Notes: generated from the letters alone by a model not told the origin. A stretch of 30,564 nucleotides of DNA from JAKAGZ01 sp964412105 (GCA_964412105.1 CAYPNM010000036.1:1-30564); one strand, 5' to 3'; shown: positions 1-9,490, counted from the stretch's first letter. Numbers and translations are program-made.

Positions 1-2705
1 AGATATTAGAAAAGTTAGGCGAAGGCGGAATGGGCGAAGTCTTCAAAGCGCAGGACACAAAACTCGACCGCTTTGTTGCGCTGAAGTTTCTCCCTTCTCA
101 GCTCACTGCTTCAGAAGCTGATAAAGCCAGATTCATTCAGGAAGCAAAAGCTGCTTCTGCAATGAATCATCCTAATGTCTGTACAATTCACGACATTCAG
201 GAGCATAATGGCCAGCTGTTCATAGTAATGGAATTTATTGACGGAGCAACTCTCCGCAATAACAAACAGGTGCTTTCCGAAAAAAGAATTCTCGAAATTG
301 CTGCTCAGATAGCCGACGGACTTGGTGCTGCACACGAAAAAGGAATCGTCCATCGTGATATAAAACCTGAAAATATTATGATCCGCAAAGACGGAATTGC
401 ACAGATTATGGATTTTGGGTTGGCGAAACTTTTTACCACAGGTAATGTATCCAGATTAACAAAGGCAGGATCAACTGTCGGCACAATGGGTTATATGTCC
501 CCTGAACAGGTTCAGGGATTGGACGTTGATTTCAGAACTGACATTTTTTCCCTTGGTGTTGTGCTCTACGAAATGCTGGCTGGCGAATCTCCTTTTAAAG
601 GTATGCACGAATCCGCGATAATGTACGAAATAGTAAATGTGGAAGCACAGCCTATCTCAACAATTAAACCTGAGATTGATCCGGCACTTGATGAAATAAT
701 TTTGGAATGCCTTGAAAAGGACAGAGACGAGAGACTACAATCAGCAAAAGAGCTTGCAAGAAACCTAAGAAAACTAAAACGCGGTTCATCCGGCAGTAAG
801 GCTAGCAGGGTTTATAAAGCGAGGTCGTTTTCATCGGGTGAAACGCAATTATCCGGAAATAATAATGTTAGCTCCGTTTCAAAGTTTTTGCGAAATATTA
901 AAGAACACAAAATTTACGTAACAATTATTTCATTACTCACTATTGCAGTTTTGTTTTTTATTTTTCTGAAAATTAATACCTCCCCTGTTTCGGAATTAAA
1001 AGAGCCGGTTCGCTTTTCCTTTGAAATACCTGGTAAATCAAATCCATTACTATACTGGTCAAGTATATTCACTATTTCTCCGAACGGGCAGTCTATTGCA
1101 TATTCTGACAAAAGTGTTACTCCCCCTATTATTAAAATACGCAGCATTAGCAATTTTGAGCCTCATCCAATAAGAGGGACAGAATATGGTGAAGAACCAA
1201 CTTTCGTTAATGACAATATAATAGCGTTTACAACCTCTAACGATTATCTTGTTAAGAAAGTACTAGTAAAGGGCGGTGTACCGGATATTTCAGCTGTCTA
1301 TTATGGCGATGGATTCTCCTTTGGTACGGATGGAACAATTGTCAGCACACAAAATTGGGGCTCAGGAATTTTTTACCAGGCAAACTGGGAAAGCACCCAG
1401 GATACTATCTTAAAAGTTGATGCTTCAAAAAATGAAGGAGCATATATTTATCCAACAATGCTTCCCGGAAATAAAGCGTCTGTTTTTACTATCTGGTCAA
1501 AAGACGGAACTTTTGACGATTCAAAAATCGGCCTGATAAATCTTGAAAACAATAAAAAGAAAATTCTTGGTTACAATGGTGTCGATCTGCAAGGTACTTA
1601 TCCTGAATTTATAAGCGCTACTTGGGGTAATTATTTGCTCTATTCTCATTCGGGAAATTTGTACGCATCTCGTTTCGATTTGTCAAGCCTTTCAGTAACC
1701 GGACCGGAGATAAAAATTCTTGAGGGAATAACAGTTAATTCTCAGAGCGGGAAAGCTGCTTATTCTGTTTCAAATGGTAATAACGGTACAATTGCCTATA
1801 TCCCCGGCAGAATTGATACAGCCAAATCCAGCCTGGTATGGATAAATAAAAATGGTACAGAGATAAACGCAATTTCTGCCAGCGGACCATTCTTACTACC
1901 TGATGCAAAGGGTAACATGGGATTAATATTACTTACTGGCGCGGCTTATAAAATTGGATTAATCGATTTTGTTAAAGACAGGATCAGTGTTCTATTCGAT
2001 AAAGGTGACAACAATCTGCCTATGATTACTCCCGATGGGACACACTTCATTTTTGTTTCAAACTTTGAAGACGGCAAGTATAATGTATATTTAAGCAGGC
2101 TTGATGGAATAGGTGGAGCAAAAAAAATAGTAGCAACTGAAGGAGGATATCCATACATATCAAATTTATCAGCTAACGGCAAATATGTTTTATTCGCCCA
2201 GTTTGATGATAAAAGCAAAATCTGGATGAAAGATATTACTACTGATAAAAAGCCGGAAATTTTGATCAATTCGGATGCATCATTAAGAGAGCCCGGGTTT
2301 TCACCCGACGGAAAACTTGTATCATACAGGTCAGATGAAATAGAAGGTAAATTTCAGTTATTCGTCAGACCATTTCCTATTAACAATGATAAAATACAGG
2401 TTTCACTGGATGACGGAATATATGCCTGCTGGTCTTCAGACGGCAGAGAAATTTATTACCGTGTAGGAGATAAAATTATGGCCGCGAAAATAGAATTGCA
2501 GCCAAACTTAAAAATTGTATCCAGAAGAACTGTCGGAATTTTCCCAAGGGTAAGTTCTGAATTGGGTCAACCTGATTTTACAGTAGCGCCGGATGGACGT
2601 TTACTTGTTCTGAAAAGTACCATTGATAAATCAAATCCTCTTAAAGTAAATGTAATTGTAAATTGGTTTACCGAATTAAAAAATAAACTGAAAAATCAAA
2701 ATTAA
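1..2705 (+). CDS. Ser/Thr protein kinase with TM anchor and PD40 propeller, 5'-truncated by window edge
   Basis: The gene is open at the left edge. The first bases read (aA)AG-ATA-TTA-GAA-AAG, matching the HYK-I-L-E-K start of the paralogue at 11043, so about 10 codons including the start are missing. Counting from the Met at base 30: ATP-binding Lys in VALK at residue 19, alpha-C Glu at 38, catalytic HRDIKPEN with Asp110, DFG at 128-130, and GTMGYMSPEQ ending the activation segment near 160. All residues needed for activity are present. A basic, Ser-rich linker follows (about 245-290), then a single hydrophobic segment at about 295-315. The remaining ~570 residues contain repeated PD40/WD40-like strands (ISPNG near 350, ITPDG near 664, FSPDG near 757), as in TolB-type propellers. 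Predicted topology is a cytoplasmic kinase with an extracytoplasmic propeller, probably sensing or protein binding. Ligand and substrate are unknown. Confidence 0.93.
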   Translation, partial: ILEKLGEGGMGEVFKAQDTKLDRFVALKFLPSQLTASEADKARFIQEAKAASAMNHPNVCTIHDIQEHNGQLFIVMEFIDGATLRNNKQVLSEKRILEIAAQIADGLGAAHEKGIVHRDIKPENIMIRKDGIAQIMDFGLAKLFTTGNVSRLTKAGSTVGTMGYMSPEQVQGLDVDFRTDIFSLGVVLYEMLAGESPFKGMHESAIMYEIVNVEAQPISTIKPEIDPALDEIILECLEKDRDERLQSAKELARNLRKLKRGSSGSKASRVYKARSFSSGETQLSGNNNVSSVSKFLRNIKEHKIYVTIISLLTIAVLFFIFLKINTSPVSELKEPVRFSFEIPGKSNPLLYWSSIFTISPNGQSIAYSDKSVTPPIIKIRSISNFEPHPIRGTEYGEEPTFVNDNIIAFTTSNDYLVKKVLVKGGVPDISAVYYGDGFSFGTDGTIVSTQNWGSGIFYQANWESTQDTILKVDASKNEGAYIYPTMLPGNKASVFTIWSKDGTFDDSKIGLINLENNKKKILGYNGVDLQGTYPEFISATWGNYLLYSHSGNLYASRFDLSSLSVTGPEIKILEGITVNSQSGKAAYSVSNGNNGTIAYIPGRIDTAKSSLVWINKNGTEINAISASGPFLLPDAKGNMGLILLTGAAYKIGLIDFVKDRISVLFDKGDNNLPMITPDGTHFIFVSNFEDGKYNVYLSRLDGIGGAKKIVATEGGYPYISNLSANGKYVLFAQFDDKSKIWMKDITTDKKPEILINSDASLREPGFSPDGKLVSYRSDEIEGKFQLFVRPFPINNDKIQVSLDDGIYACWSSDGREIYYRVGDKIMAAKIELQPNLKIVSRRTVGIFPRVSSELGQPDFTVAPDGRLLVLKSTIDKSNPLKVNVIVNWFTELKNKLKNQN

Positions 2706-2721
2706 AAATAATAGCCCCAAC

Positions 2722-2789
2722 CCTGTCTGCCGACAGGCAGGCTTTAGCCCGTGGTTCAATAATTCATAATTAAGCTGGGCTTTAGCCCC
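2722..2789. repeat. Palindromic intergenic repeat (CCTGTCTGCCGACAGGCAGG type) with GGGCTTTAGCCC hairpin
   Basis: An imperfect 20-base palindrome at 2722-2741 is followed directly by two copies of a GGGCTTTAGCCC-like near-palindrome, one ending at about 2750 and one at 2777-2789. It lies 17 bases after the stop of the upstream kinase. The core resembles the element at 2894-2914 and the shorter CCTGCC-G-GGCAGG at 27621-27633. It may double as a transcription end signal for the kinase, although no T-run follows. Confidence 0.6.
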
Positions 2790-2878
2790 ATTTACAGCAA
2801 ATGTACTTTTGGTAAGGCTTCAATACTTAGATATAAACTTTAAATGATATGATAACACTTTCAGGAAAGGAAGTCATT

Positions 2879-2930
2879 CCCCTCCTTGGAGAGCCTGTCC
2901 CGCCGACAGGCGGGAGGACGAAGGGGTGGG
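2879..2930. repeat. Second palindromic intergenic repeat with GC-rich core
   Basis: The core at 2894-2914 begins CCTGTCCCGCCGACAGG and is a near-palindrome related to the element at 2722. It is nested inside a larger imperfect inverted repeat, CTCCTT on the left (2882-2887) and AAGGGG on the right (2921-2926). Nested composition of this kind is typical of short palindromic repeats inserted into older hairpin repeats. Confidence 0.6.
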
Positions 2931-3590
2931 TTATGCTCTTTAAAAACAAATGATTTACCTATCCACTGGATTATTGTCGCCAGAGTTTTTGAACGTGATT
3001 AAATAATTATTAACCTATATTGTCTCATTATGATACATAGCTTCTCCAGCTTACAACTAGGGTACAACCGGCCTTCACCTGGCCTTAAATGACCCTTCAG
3101 TCAGATGTTCAAAAGCTTTAACGTATTAATATGAGACATATACGCCTTTTGTATAAATAAGATCAAACGGGAGTAATAATCTCTCTTCCATTGCTTTGGA
3201 GACTTTTAAATAATTCTAAAATGTCATTTTTCCATTGAACTTGCCGGCCGGATCTTAAGATTAAAGGATTTCTAAGAAGTATTATTTTTTCTTAATAGGT
3301 GTTTTTTTTTCATGAAAAAATACTATTTTATACGTTTAGTAGTAAATTCGTAACCGGTGACTTTTATAAAAGAAAGGAACAAATATTTTAAAGCCGGGTA
3401 AACATCAGTAGCCGAGTACCCTGAGGGGGTAAAATAAATTAATAGAAAATTTTTCACTCCTTTGGGATTTTCAATTTAATTTTTCATCATCAGATAAATT
3501 GCACTATTAACCTTTGTCTCAAAGGCATTAAGCTTTTGAATTGACAGCATAGGAAACATTAGGTAACTAAAGCCGTCTGTTTTAAATATT

Positions 3591-5711
3591 ATGATTGGTG
3601 AAACCTTACTGCATTATAAGATAATGGAAAAACTGGGACAGGGCGGAATGGGTGTAGTATATCTGGCTCAGGACACAAAACTCGACAGAAAGGTCGCAAT
3701 AAAATTCCTTCCCCACAGCATCGCAGTTACACCGGAAGAAAAAGAAAGATTTAAAATTGAGGCAAGGGCATCTGCCGCTCTCAGCCATCCAAACATTGCA
3801 ACAATTTATGCAATTGAAGAATGCGATGGGCAGACCTTTATTGTAATGGAATACATAGATGGACAGGAATTAAAAGAAAAAATTAAATCCGGACCTATAT
3901 CCCTCACCGATATCATGTCTATAGCTTACCAGATTGCAGAAGGACTTGAAGCTTCTCATAAAGCGGGGGTTATTCACAGGGATATTAAATCTCAGAATAT
4001 CATGCTCACCAAAGATGGAAAAGTTAAGATAATGGATTTTGGCCTTGCAAAAATTAAAGGAGGAACACAGGTCACAAAAGTAGGCGCCACAGTAGGAACC
4101 GTTTCATATATGGCACCGGAACAGATGCAGGGTGGAAATGTTGATGGGCGCGCCGATATCTTTTCCTTTGGAGTTATTTTATTTGAACTTTTAACCGGTA
4201 CCATGCCGTTCAGAGGGGAACACGAAGCAGCAATTATGTACTCAATTCAGAATGAGGAACCGCTTTCTATCCAGGATTTGAGACCTGATGTCCCTAAAAG
4301 TCTTATCAAAATTATTCTAAGGATGCTGGAAAAGGATCCTAAAAAAAGATATAAAGGCGCCACTGAATTTATCAGCGATTTAAGTAGTTCGCAGCAGACT
4401 ATTAGTGTGCAAAAAAAGGAACACGGCGATCAAAAGAGATCTATTGCAGTGATGTATTTTGAAAATATAAGTTCAGAAAAAGAAAGTGATTATTTCTGTG
4501 CCGGAATTACTGAAGACATTATTACTGATCTTTCAAAGATTAAGGGAATTAAGGTAATACCCCGAACTGATGTATTGATTTTCCGAAGCAAAGAAATTAA
4601 CACTTCTCAAATTGCAGATGCTTTGCAGGTAAATTATATCCTTGAGGGAAGCGTCCGCAAGGCTGGAAATAAAATGCGGATAAATGCTCAATTGTTGGAC
4701 GTCGGGAATGGTTCTCACGTATGGGCTGAAAGGTTCGACAGAAATGTAGATGATATTTTTGAATTGCAAAATGAAATCGCTCAGAAAATTTTTCAGGCTC
4801 TCAAAGTCTCCCTCACAGAAACCGAGAAAGAAACTCTGCAGGCAAATCCTACCGATAATCTGAAAGCTTACGACTTCTTTATGCGCGGAAGAGAACTGGT
4901 TAATCGTCGTGGGAAAAATTACAATGAAGAAGCGATACAAATGTTTGAAAAAGCAGTTTCAATGGATTCAAACTTTGCTTCTGCTTATGCGGGCCTGGCG
5001 GAAGCTTATTCCTATATGTACGAATGGTATGATGGCAAAACTTTATGGCTGGAAAAATCAATAGAGTGCAATCAAAAAGCTTTAACACTTGATCCCACTT
5101 CAGTTGAAGCTAAATTCGGTATTGCAATGGTATATTTTTACCAGAAGAGGATGCACGAATCAAAGAAAGAACTTGAAAGCATCGTTGAGGAAAATCCTAA
5201 ATTTTACCCGGCTTATGTAAGACTTGGAATGATCTCTGAATTTTCAAATGAAATTGACTCTGCAATCAGATACTATCAAATTGCTTCAGGATTAAAGCCT
5301 CATGATGAAGAGCCCTGGGTGCATCTTGATAGTATATTTCGCAGAAAAGGCGACGCCAAATCCGCCGATGAAGCTGCTCTAAAAGTGATCGAAATAACAG
5401 CACAAAAATTTGAAGCGAGCCAGCAGGATCCTATCATTATGAGCAGGCTTGCATTGGCATATGCACGATTCAAAGGGAAGGAAGAAGGGATATGGATGCT
5501 CAAAAATTTATTTGAATCTGAAATAAACGATGGACTCGTTCTTTATTATTGTTCATGTACCTATGCTTTGCTTGGAGAAAAAACTCAGGCTTTAATTGCA
5601 TTACGCAAAGCATTTGATAGCGGATTCAGGGGTCTGGCTAACTGGGCTAGGACTGAATCCTCCTTTGATTCTCTTCGTGGCGATTCTATGTTTGAAGAAC
5701 TGATTGCTTAG
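3591..5711 (+). CDS. Cytoplasmic Ser/Thr protein kinase with TolB-like domain and TPR tail
   Basis: A 706-residue protein. Kinase domain at about 8-265: glycine loop GQGGMGVVY (16-24), Lys38 in VAIK, Glu57, HRDIKSQN with Asp131, DFG at 149-151, VSYMAPEQ at 171-178. After a short polar linker (265-282) comes a TolB-like/CyaC-type alpha-beta domain (about 283-410), with SIAVMYFENIS, an AGITEDIITDL helix and the NYILEGSVRK and HVWAERFDR signatures of this family. TPR-like helices fill about 425-706, including the FASAYAGLAEAYSYM repeat. Unlike the kinase at 6881, no hydrophobic segment separates kinase and TolB parts, so the whole protein should be cytoplasmic. The start is fixed by the family N-terminus MIGETLLHYK; the ribosome binding site is weak. 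DUF4242 follows after 79 bases. The phosphorylation target is unknown. Confidence 0.93.
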   Translation: MIGETLLHYKIMEKLGQGGMGVVYLAQDTKLDRKVAIKFLPHSIAVTPEEKERFKIEARASAALSHPNIATIYAIEECDGQTFIVMEYIDGQELKEKIKSGPISLTDIMSIAYQIAEGLEASHKAGVIHRDIKSQNIMLTKDGKVKIMDFGLAKIKGGTQVTKVGATVGTVSYMAPEQMQGGNVDGRADIFSFGVILFELLTGTMPFRGEHEAAIMYSIQNEEPLSIQDLRPDVPKSLIKIILRMLEKDPKKRYKGATEFISDLSSSQQTISVQKKEHGDQKRSIAVMYFENISSEKESDYFCAGITEDIITDLSKIKGIKVIPRTDVLIFRSKEINTSQIADALQVNYILEGSVRKAGNKMRINAQLLDVGNGSHVWAERFDRNVDDIFELQNEIAQKIFQALKVSLTETEKETLQANPTDNLKAYDFFMRGRELVNRRGKNYNEEAIQMFEKAVSMDSNFASAYAGLAEAYSYMYEWYDGKTLWLEKSIECNQKALTLDPTSVEAKFGIAMVYFYQKRMHESKKELESIVEENPKFYPAYVRLGMISEFSNEIDSAIRYYQIASGLKPHDEEPWVHLDSIFRRKGDAKSADEAALKVIEITAQKFEASQQDPIIMSRLALAYARFKGKEEGIWMLKNLFESEINDGLVLYYCSCTYALLGEKTQALIALRKAFDSGFRGLANWARTESSFDSLRGDSMFEELIA

Positions 5712-5744
5712 TTCTCAATAAATATGTAAATGATTTTTTATCTA

Positions 5745-5759
5745 ACTAATTAGATTAGT
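5745..5759. promoter_or_regulatory. Inverted repeat upstream of the DUF4242 gene
   Basis: ACTAAT-TAG-ATTAGT is a perfect 6-base inverted repeat around a 3-base centre, located 31 bases before the DUF4242 start. It could be an operator or part of a weak hairpin between the kinase and DUF4242 genes. AT-rich palindromes arise by chance fairly often. Confidence 0.25.
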
Positions 5760-5790
5760 CCGACAAAAATATTTCAAAAAAGGAGTAAAA

Positions 5791-6066
5791 ATGCCAAGAT
5801 ACATTATTGAACGCATTGTGCCGGGTGCAGGAAAAATGACTTCTGATGAACTTAAAATTATGTCCCAAAGATCCTGTAATGTATTGGATAATATGGGCCC
5901 CCAGATTCAATGGATACATAGCTATGTAACCGAAAATAAAATTTATTGTGTCTATATTGCTCCAAACGAGGAAGCAGTTAGAGAACACGCAAAACAAGGT
6001 GGATTCCCCGCTAATCAAATAGCCGTAATTGGCAGGATGATTGATCCTACGACTGCAGAGTCGTAA
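5791..6066 (+). CDS. DUF4242 family protein (SCO4226-like)
   Basis: A 91-residue protein matching the DUF4242 pattern: N-terminal PRYIIERIVPGAGKMT, a Ser-Cys pair in SQRSCNVLD, WIHSYVTENKIYCVYIAPNEE, then REHAKQGGFPANQI and a C-terminal IDPTTAE. The family is a ferredoxin-like dimeric fold; one characterised member, SCO4226 of Streptomyces, binds nickel. His, Cys and Glu residues that could bind metal are present here, but metal binding is not shown. The start is well supported by AGGAG at 5781-5785. No signal peptide, so cytoplasmic. It follows the kinase-TPR gene by 79 bases and could be co-transcribed. Its cellular role is unknown. Confidence 0.88.
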   Translation: MPRYIIERIVPGAGKMTSDELKIMSQRSCNVLDNMGPQIQWIHSYVTENKIYCVYIAPNEEAVREHAKQGGFPANQIAVIGRMIDPTTAES

Positions 6067-6451
6067 AAGAAGAACTGTTATGATAATTGCATGATCTTAT
6101 ACCATCTTTATGGTGAAATTGATTTGTATCCTCTATTAATTTAAGAAATATGCACGGCTTTGTTTTTATCTGATTTAATCAGCCTTTAACGAAATAGCAT
6201 ATTCATTTTCAAAATTTATATGTCAATTAGCAAGAAGGTAAAATCACGGTTAATATTAAAATATGTGCAGATGGAGTCAAAGAGATATAAAATATTTTAA
6301 GAAAGTTATTAGTTATTTAAAATAAATGTATTAAATTAGAGCGTTAATCATTTTGAGGGATCCTGCCGCTATTTTTGGCAGCGTAAATAGAAATATATTC
6401 TGCGTTTTTATTAACTGAAAATTTAGTTAAAATTTATTATGGAGGTAGTAA
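6067..6451. other. 385-bp gene-free region upstream of the STAS gene
   Basis: No ORF of useful length. Two small inverted repeats occur near the STAS start: CTGCC (6363-6367) with GGCAG (6377-6381), and TTAACT (6411-6416) with AGTTAA (6425-6430). The second ends 11 bases before the ribosome binding site and could be an operator or fold in the leader. Otherwise AT-rich without recognisable elements. Confidence 0.45.
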
Positions 6452-6790
6452 ATGAAGGCCAATATTTACGAACAGTACAATGCCGCTGTAATTGAACTTA
6501 AGGGAAAAGTTGAAGGAGGTCCTTTCGCTTCCGAATTTAAGGAGACTCTCCTTGACCTTGTCAATAAAGGTAAGAAAAATATTATCGTTGATATGTCCGA
6601 TATAAAATTCATAAATAGTAATGGAATAGGAATTCTTGTCTCCGGCTATACAACCGTTAAAAATGGCGGAGGAGAATTAAAACTGGTCAATTCAAGCAGC
6701 AAGGTTAATGGAGTTTTAAGTATAACCAAGTTGAATCAGGTTTTTAAAAACTATACCTCATTGGACGAAGCTTTAAAAAGCGGAGGTTAA
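6452..6790 (+). CDS. STAS-domain protein, anti-anti-sigma factor type
   Basis: A single-domain STAS protein of 112 residues, the usual length for SpoIIAA/RsbV-type antagonists. Visible signatures: VIELKGKVEGG at the N-terminus, IIVDMSDIKFINSNGIGIL at 44-62, GGGELKLVN around 73-81 and the C-terminal FKNYTSLDEAL. In SpoIIAA/RsbV the loop reads D-S-[ST]-G and carries the regulatory phosphoserine. Here it is N55-S56-N57-G58, so one Ser is kept while the preceding Asp and the second hydroxyl residue are Asn. The start has a perfect GGAGGT at 6441-6446. A receptor kinase follows 90 bases downstream on the same strand, so kinase and STAS may act together. Whether a sigma factor is the output is unknown. 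Confidence 0.9.
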   Translation: MKANIYEQYNAAVIELKGKVEGGPFASEFKETLLDLVNKGKKNIIVDMSDIKFINSNGIGILVSGYTTVKNGGGELKLVNSSSKVNGVLSITKLNQVFKNYTSLDEALKSGG

Positions 6791-6880
6791 TAACCTCCTG
6801 ATACTATTGATTTTGCAACTTCCGGCGCCTGATTATTTCATATCATGCCCATTAACTGAGCTAACTAAAAAGGAAATAAA

Positions 6881-9490
6881 ATGATAGGCGAAAGTATTCT
6901 GCATTATAAAATCCTCGAGAAACTTGGGGAAGGCGGGATGGGCGTCGTTTATAAAGCAGAAGATACCAAGCTTAAACGCGAAGTCGCAATTAAGTTCCTG
7001 CCCCACCACATTTCTGCAGATGACGATGACCGGAAAAGATTCCAGATTGAAGCTCAGGCCGCCGCCTTATTAAATCATCCTAATATTGCACAGATTTATG
7101 CCATCGAAGAAACTACAAATTCGAGGGGTGACCTCGAATATTTCTTGGTTATGGAATATATAGATGGGCAGGAATTAAAGAAAAAAATAAAAGAAGGATC
7201 ACTTACTCCTGACGAAGCTATTGATATTGCATCCCAGATCACTGAAGGGCTTGAAGCCGCTCATAAGAAAGGGATCATTCATAGGGATATAAAATCAACA
7301 AACTTAATGATCACGAAGGATGGCAATGTCAAAATAATGGATTTTGGCCTGGCAAAAATTAGTGACAGGTCCCAGATAACCAAAGATGGATCCACAATCG
7401 GAACCATTGCGTATATGTCTCCTGAACAGGCAACAGGAAAAGATATTGATAACCGGACGGATATCTGGGCTTTTGGTGTTGTGTTTTATGAATTGCTCAC
7501 AGGACACCAGCCCTTTGCTGCACAATATGAGCAGGCAGTAATATACTCCATAATTAATGAACCCCCCACACCGGTTACTGATTATAAAGAAGACTGTCCT
7601 TCTTCTCTCGTAAAGATCGTAGAAAAATGCCTTGCAAAAAATCGTGATGAGCGATATCAAAAAATTTCAGACGTCAGAAAAGATATTCTTCTCTCCCAAA
7701 CAGATACCGATTTTGGCTTCAGAACAAAAACTTTAAGAATAAAAAAACCGGGATCGAAAGGATTTAGTACAAAAAAAATATTAACAGTAGCTGTATCAAT
7801 TGTTGTCATTATCGGATTATCGTTCTTATTACCGGTAGCGTGGCAGAAAATTAAGGACATTGCTGGTTGGAATTCCACTCCCACAGAACAACATCTGGTT
7901 GTACTCCCGTTGCTTAATTTTGGAGGAGATGCCGGTAAGCAGGCTTTTTGTCAAGGGCTTATGGAAACTCTTTCCAGCAACATCACCCAGATTGAGCAGT
8001 TCAGGAATTCTCTGTGGGTCGTTCCGGCAAGTGAGGTAATTCAGGATAACATAAAAAGTGCGGGCGAAGCATATAATAAATATGGAGTTAATCTTGCTGT
8101 AACCGGCAGTGTGCAGTTTATAGGAAACCTTTTAAGATTAAACTTAAACCTTGTTGATGCTAAAAACCTCAGGCAGCTTAATTCCTCGGTTATTGATGTT
8201 AATTCTAAAGAAATTTCCTTGATTGATAAAAGAGCTGTAATTAAGCTGTTGGAAATGCTCCATATTGAATTGGAACCGCAGTTGAAAGATGTCCTTGAAG
8301 CTGGCAAAACTACCGATCCCGATGCTTACGAATATTATGTGCAGGGAATCGGAAATCTTTTGCAGTATCAAAACACCAGTAACCTTGAAGAAGCCATAAG
8401 ACTGCTTAAGCTTGCAATACAAAGCGATTCAAATTATGCCCTGGCTTATGCAGGACTCGGAGAAGCCTATTGGCGGTATTATAATCTGACAAAAAATTTC
8501 AGCCTTGTAAAATTTGCCAAAAGTGCTGCAGATAAAGGTTATGCTCTTGATAGTGCACTTGCGTCGACTAATGTAACACTGGGAATGATTTACAATGGTA
8601 CCGGTAAATATGAGAATGCTGTCATACACTTCAAAAAGGCATTAATCAGGGATCCTTCCGATGCTGCGGCATTCAGGGGACTCGCAAAGGCATACCAATC
8701 TATGAACAGAGATGCGGATGCAGAGGCAACCTACAAACAGGCAATTGAATTAAAGCCTGATTACTGGGCAGGCTATAATTACCTTGGAGTATTCTATACA
8801 AACCACGGGCACTTTGATAAAGCATTAGAGCAATTCAGGCAGGTTATAAAATATGCGCCAAATAATTACCGAGGTTACAGCAATGCTGGTGCAATGTATT
8901 ATTATTTGGGAAAGCTTTCAGATGCGCAAGATATGTTTGAAAAATCAATAGAAGTTCAGCCCAACACTAATGCTTATTCAAACCTTGGTGTTATATATTA
9001 TAAGCTGGGTAATTTTGATAAAGCTGCTCAAATGTATCAAAAAGCTTTGGATAAAAACAATAATGATTATATTATGTGGGGAAATTTAGGAGCAGCTCAG
9101 CATTTTATAAAAGGCAGGGGCAAAGAATCTCAGGAAAGTTATAAAAAAGCAATAGACCTGGCAGAGCAGCAATTAAAAGTAAATCCTAAGGACCCTGAAG
9201 TTTTATCTAGTTTGGCAAGCTATTACGGAGATATAAATGACAGTACCAAAGCTTTTGCATTGCTAAATAAATCATTAAAAATAGCACCTGATGATCAAGA
9301 CGTCTTATTTCACGCTGCTTCAATAAATGAACACTTTAAGAACAGGGAAAAAGCATTGTACTGGATAAATAAAGCTCTCAATCAAGGATATTCAAGATCT
9401 GATATAGAACAGGATCCGGAACTAAAACTGCTTGTAGCCGATCAAAGATACAAACAAATTGTATCAGAATTAAAAGAAAATAAAAACTAA
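6881..9490 (+). CDS. Membrane-anchored Ser/Thr protein kinase with TolB-like domain and long TPR array
   Basis: An 869-residue protein. Kinase domain about 8-270: GEGGMGVVY (16-24), Lys38, Glu57, HRDIKSTN with Asp136, DFG at 154-156, AYMSPEQ at 177-183. A basic linker leads to one hydrophobic segment at about 300-320. Beyond it lies a TolB-like domain (about 335-480; LVVLPLLNFGGD, FCQGLMETLSSNI, NLAVTGSVQFIGNLLRLNLNLVD). A TPR array of several repeats follows from about 485 to 865, with clear units such as YALAYAGLGEAYWR, AAAFRGLAKAYQSM and NAYSNLGVIYYKLGNFDKA. The anchor puts TolB and TPR parts on the far side of the inner membrane, unlike the paralogue at 3591. The start has AAGGAA upstream and the family MIGESILHYK N-terminus. 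It sits between a STAS gene (90 bases upstream) and a secreted protein gene (57 bases downstream), probably one transcription unit. Confidence 0.94.
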   Translation: MIGESILHYKILEKLGEGGMGVVYKAEDTKLKREVAIKFLPHHISADDDDRKRFQIEAQAAALLNHPNIAQIYAIEETTNSRGDLEYFLVMEYIDGQELKKKIKEGSLTPDEAIDIASQITEGLEAAHKKGIIHRDIKSTNLMITKDGNVKIMDFGLAKISDRSQITKDGSTIGTIAYMSPEQATGKDIDNRTDIWAFGVVFYELLTGHQPFAAQYEQAVIYSIINEPPTPVTDYKEDCPSSLVKIVEKCLAKNRDERYQKISDVRKDILLSQTDTDFGFRTKTLRIKKPGSKGFSTKKILTVAVSIVVIIGLSFLLPVAWQKIKDIAGWNSTPTEQHLVVLPLLNFGGDAGKQAFCQGLMETLSSNITQIEQFRNSLWVVPASEVIQDNIKSAGEAYNKYGVNLAVTGSVQFIGNLLRLNLNLVDAKNLRQLNSSVIDVNSKEISLIDKRAVIKLLEMLHIELEPQLKDVLEAGKTTDPDAYEYYVQGIGNLLQYQNTSNLEEAIRLLKLAIQSDSNYALAYAGLGEAYWRYYNLTKNFSLVKFAKSAADKGYALDSALASTNVTLGMIYNGTGKYENAVIHFKKALIRDPSDAAAFRGLAKAYQSMNRDADAEATYKQAIELKPDYWAGYNYLGVFYTNHGHFDKALEQFRQVIKYAPNNYRGYSNAGAMYYYLGKLSDAQDMFEKSIEVQPNTNAYSNLGVIYYKLGNFDKAAQMYQKALDKNNNDYIMWGNLGAAQHFIKGRGKESQESYKKAIDLAEQQLKVNPKDPEVLSSLASYYGDINDSTKAFALLNKSLKIAPDDQDVLFHAASINEHFKNREKALYWINKALNQGYSRSDIEQDPELKLLVADQRYKQIVSELKENKN

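Larger units (their letters stand above)
2706..3590. other. 885-bp gene-free region with palindromic repeats
   Basis: No convincing coding sequence is seen; the longest plausible starts give peptides of around a dozen codons (for example ATGAAAAAATAC near 3312). The left part holds two palindromic repeat elements, listed separately. A short hairpin TACCC-TGAGG-GGGTA lies at 3417-3431. A perfect -35-like TTGACA occurs at 3541-3546, 44 bases before the next kinase start, but no good -10 box follows at 16-18 bases, so no promoter is called. The rest is AT-rich sequence without recognisable structure. Confidence 0.6.

Noticed and set aside
3312..3353. Short ORF beginning ATGAAAAAATAC after an AGGTG-like site
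   Set aside because: Only 13 codons, with no further coding signal, in AT-rich sequence where such ORFs are expected by chance.
3541..3569. TTGACA upstream of the kinase at 3591 as a promoter
   Set aside because: No acceptable -10 box occurs 16-18 bases downstream, so the match to the -35 box alone is not sufficient.
4533..5088. Minus-strand ORFs of 135 and 62 residues within the kinase-TPR gene
   Set aside because: Their composition is that of a reverse translation of the real gene; no domain or ribosome binding site is visible.
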